Assembly (NCBI GenBank): GCA_001790525.1
Contig: MGCU01000019.1
Location: forward strand, 1 to 58,238
Length of the DNA stretch: 58,238 nucleotides
Direction: 5' to 3'
Source of the DNA: Candidatus Saccharibacteria bacterium RIFCSPHIGHO2_12_FULL_47_16b
Lineage (GTDB): Bacteria > Patescibacteriota > Saccharimonadia > Saccharimonadales > UBA10212
Positions 57,775 through 58,238 of this stretch are shown in pieces. The notes beneath the pieces were generated by a model that worked only from the letters and a program-made list of their open reading frames with translations, did no database searches and was not told the DNA's origin. The translations under genes and the position numbers were made by a program. Each line of letters starts with the position of its first letter. The first letter of the stretch is position 1.

Positions 57775-58238
57775 ATGAATTTTCTGATTATTTTGGAGGT
57801 CTTTTTATTAGTCTGCTTAGCGGCCATTGCTTCTGGTTTAAACGTAGCCTTGCTGGCCCTCGATCGGTCTGATCTAGAGCGCAAAGTTAAGCTAGGCGAT
57901 ACCCGCGCTAAGTTGGTTCTGCCGCTTAGGAAAAACACTCATTTAAGTTTGGCTAGCATTCTGTTGATGGGCGTGGCAGTGGCGGCCACCACCTCGTTGG
58001 TGCTCAATAGCCATCTAAATGCCGTGGCTGCCGGGGCGATTACCACCATTCTGATTGTCTTGTTTGGCGAAATCATACCGCAAGCCATCTTTGCTCGCTA
58101 CGCCTTAACTTTTACGGCCTTTTTTGCACCTTTCTTGCGCCTAGCCATAATTGTCACCTACCCGGTGTCAAAGCCACTGCAGCTTCTGTTGGACGCTATG
58201 TTAGGTGACGAACAGGCTCGTTTAACAAGCCGTCGCGA
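57775..58238 (+). CDS. CNNM/DUF21-domain membrane protein, cut at the window end
   Basis: The frame from the ATG at 57775 stays open to the window edge (154 codons). The visible part has an N-terminal helix (FLIILEVFLLVCLAAIASGL), LALLALDRSDLERK, and the helices ILLMGVAVAATTSLVL and FGEIIPQAIFARYAL, the CNNM/DUF21 transporter domain of CorC/HlyC-type proteins, which would normally be followed by CBS domains. Such proteins are linked to Mg or Co efflux. The ORF track lists only an antisense shadow here. Confidence 0.85.
   Translation, partial: MNFLIILEVFLLVCLAAIASGLNVALLALDRSDLERKVKLGDTRAKLVLPLRKNTHLSLASILLMGVAVAATTSLVLNSHLNAVAAGAITTILIVLFGEIIPQAIFARYALTFTAFFAPFLRLAIIVTYPVSKPLQLLLDAMLGDEQARLTSRR

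Noticed and set aside
57588-57938. 116-aa minus-strand ORF
   Set aside because: It is antisense to the end of the ferric-reductase-like gene, the terminator and the start of the CNNM-domain gene, and has no family features.

Overview
This 58 kb window looks like chromosomal DNA of a Patescibacteria/CPR bacterium. The evidence is a compact housekeeping set packed head to tail on one strand, a transketolase split into two genes, a GatCAB amidotransferase operon, a very short SemiSWEET, a type IV pilus ATPase without its usual cysteine cluster, and several proteins (L19, NusA, GAPDH) with low-complexity charged tails. A Saccharibacteria-like lineage is my guess, but the sequence alone does not settle the class. 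UGA is a normal stop here (for example at the ends of gatA and the aldolase-proximal transketolase gene), which argues against the recoded SR1/Gracilibacteria code. I see no tRNA, rRNA, prophage or CRISPR array.

Layout: 1-9.4 kb holds recG, an orphan gene, tyrS, a class A penicillin-binding protein, radA and a membrane-anchored HExxH protein. 9.4-13.8 kb is an accessory island with two RelE-type toxin-antitoxin pairs, several orphan small genes and a methyltransferase. Copies of a GC-rich dispersed repeat lie at its gene borders, and it ends in a highly structured non-coding stretch. 13.8-22.8 kb holds clpC (with a CIRCE-like operator), a membrane protein, nusA (with a terminator-like leader hairpin), an M1 aminopeptidase, yraN, rnhB and rplS. 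22.8-35.5 kb holds a pilB-like ATPase, a SpoU methylase, a CAP-domain protein, dnaE, envelope helper proteins, galU and gatC-gatA-HEPN-gatB. 35.5-38.2 kb holds uvrB and a LOG protein. 38.2-47.5 kb is a central-carbon block: PfkB kinase, class II aldolase, split transketolase, rpe, rpiB, gapA, a NUDIX hydrolase and pyrophosphatase. 47.6-58.2 kb holds a phosphodiesterase, a glutaredoxin/thioredoxin-reductase pair, an FKBP isomerase, pheS and pheT separated by a small zinc protein, rmuC, SemiSWEET, a ZIP transporter divergent from a Fur/Zur regulator, a heme-type membrane protein and a truncated CNNM-domain protein.

The most interesting material lies between the genes. (1) Two copies of a bistable leader, upstream of gapA and of an unknown gene, each encode a related 42- or 59-residue peptide. 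That peptide stops exactly 5 nt before the next start codon, and a hairpin in the leader covers the next gene's ribosome-binding site. (2) Four copies of a structured hairpin element carry a conserved internal loop. (3) About twenty quasi-palindromic low-complexity repeats fill intergenic gaps, and single arms of them appear in frame inside coding sequences. (4) The accessory island has a GC-rich repeat at its gene borders. (5) Many first genes of transcription units have a -10 box only 6-12 nt before the start codon, suggesting leaderless mRNAs, while operon-internal genes have Shine-Dalgarno sites.
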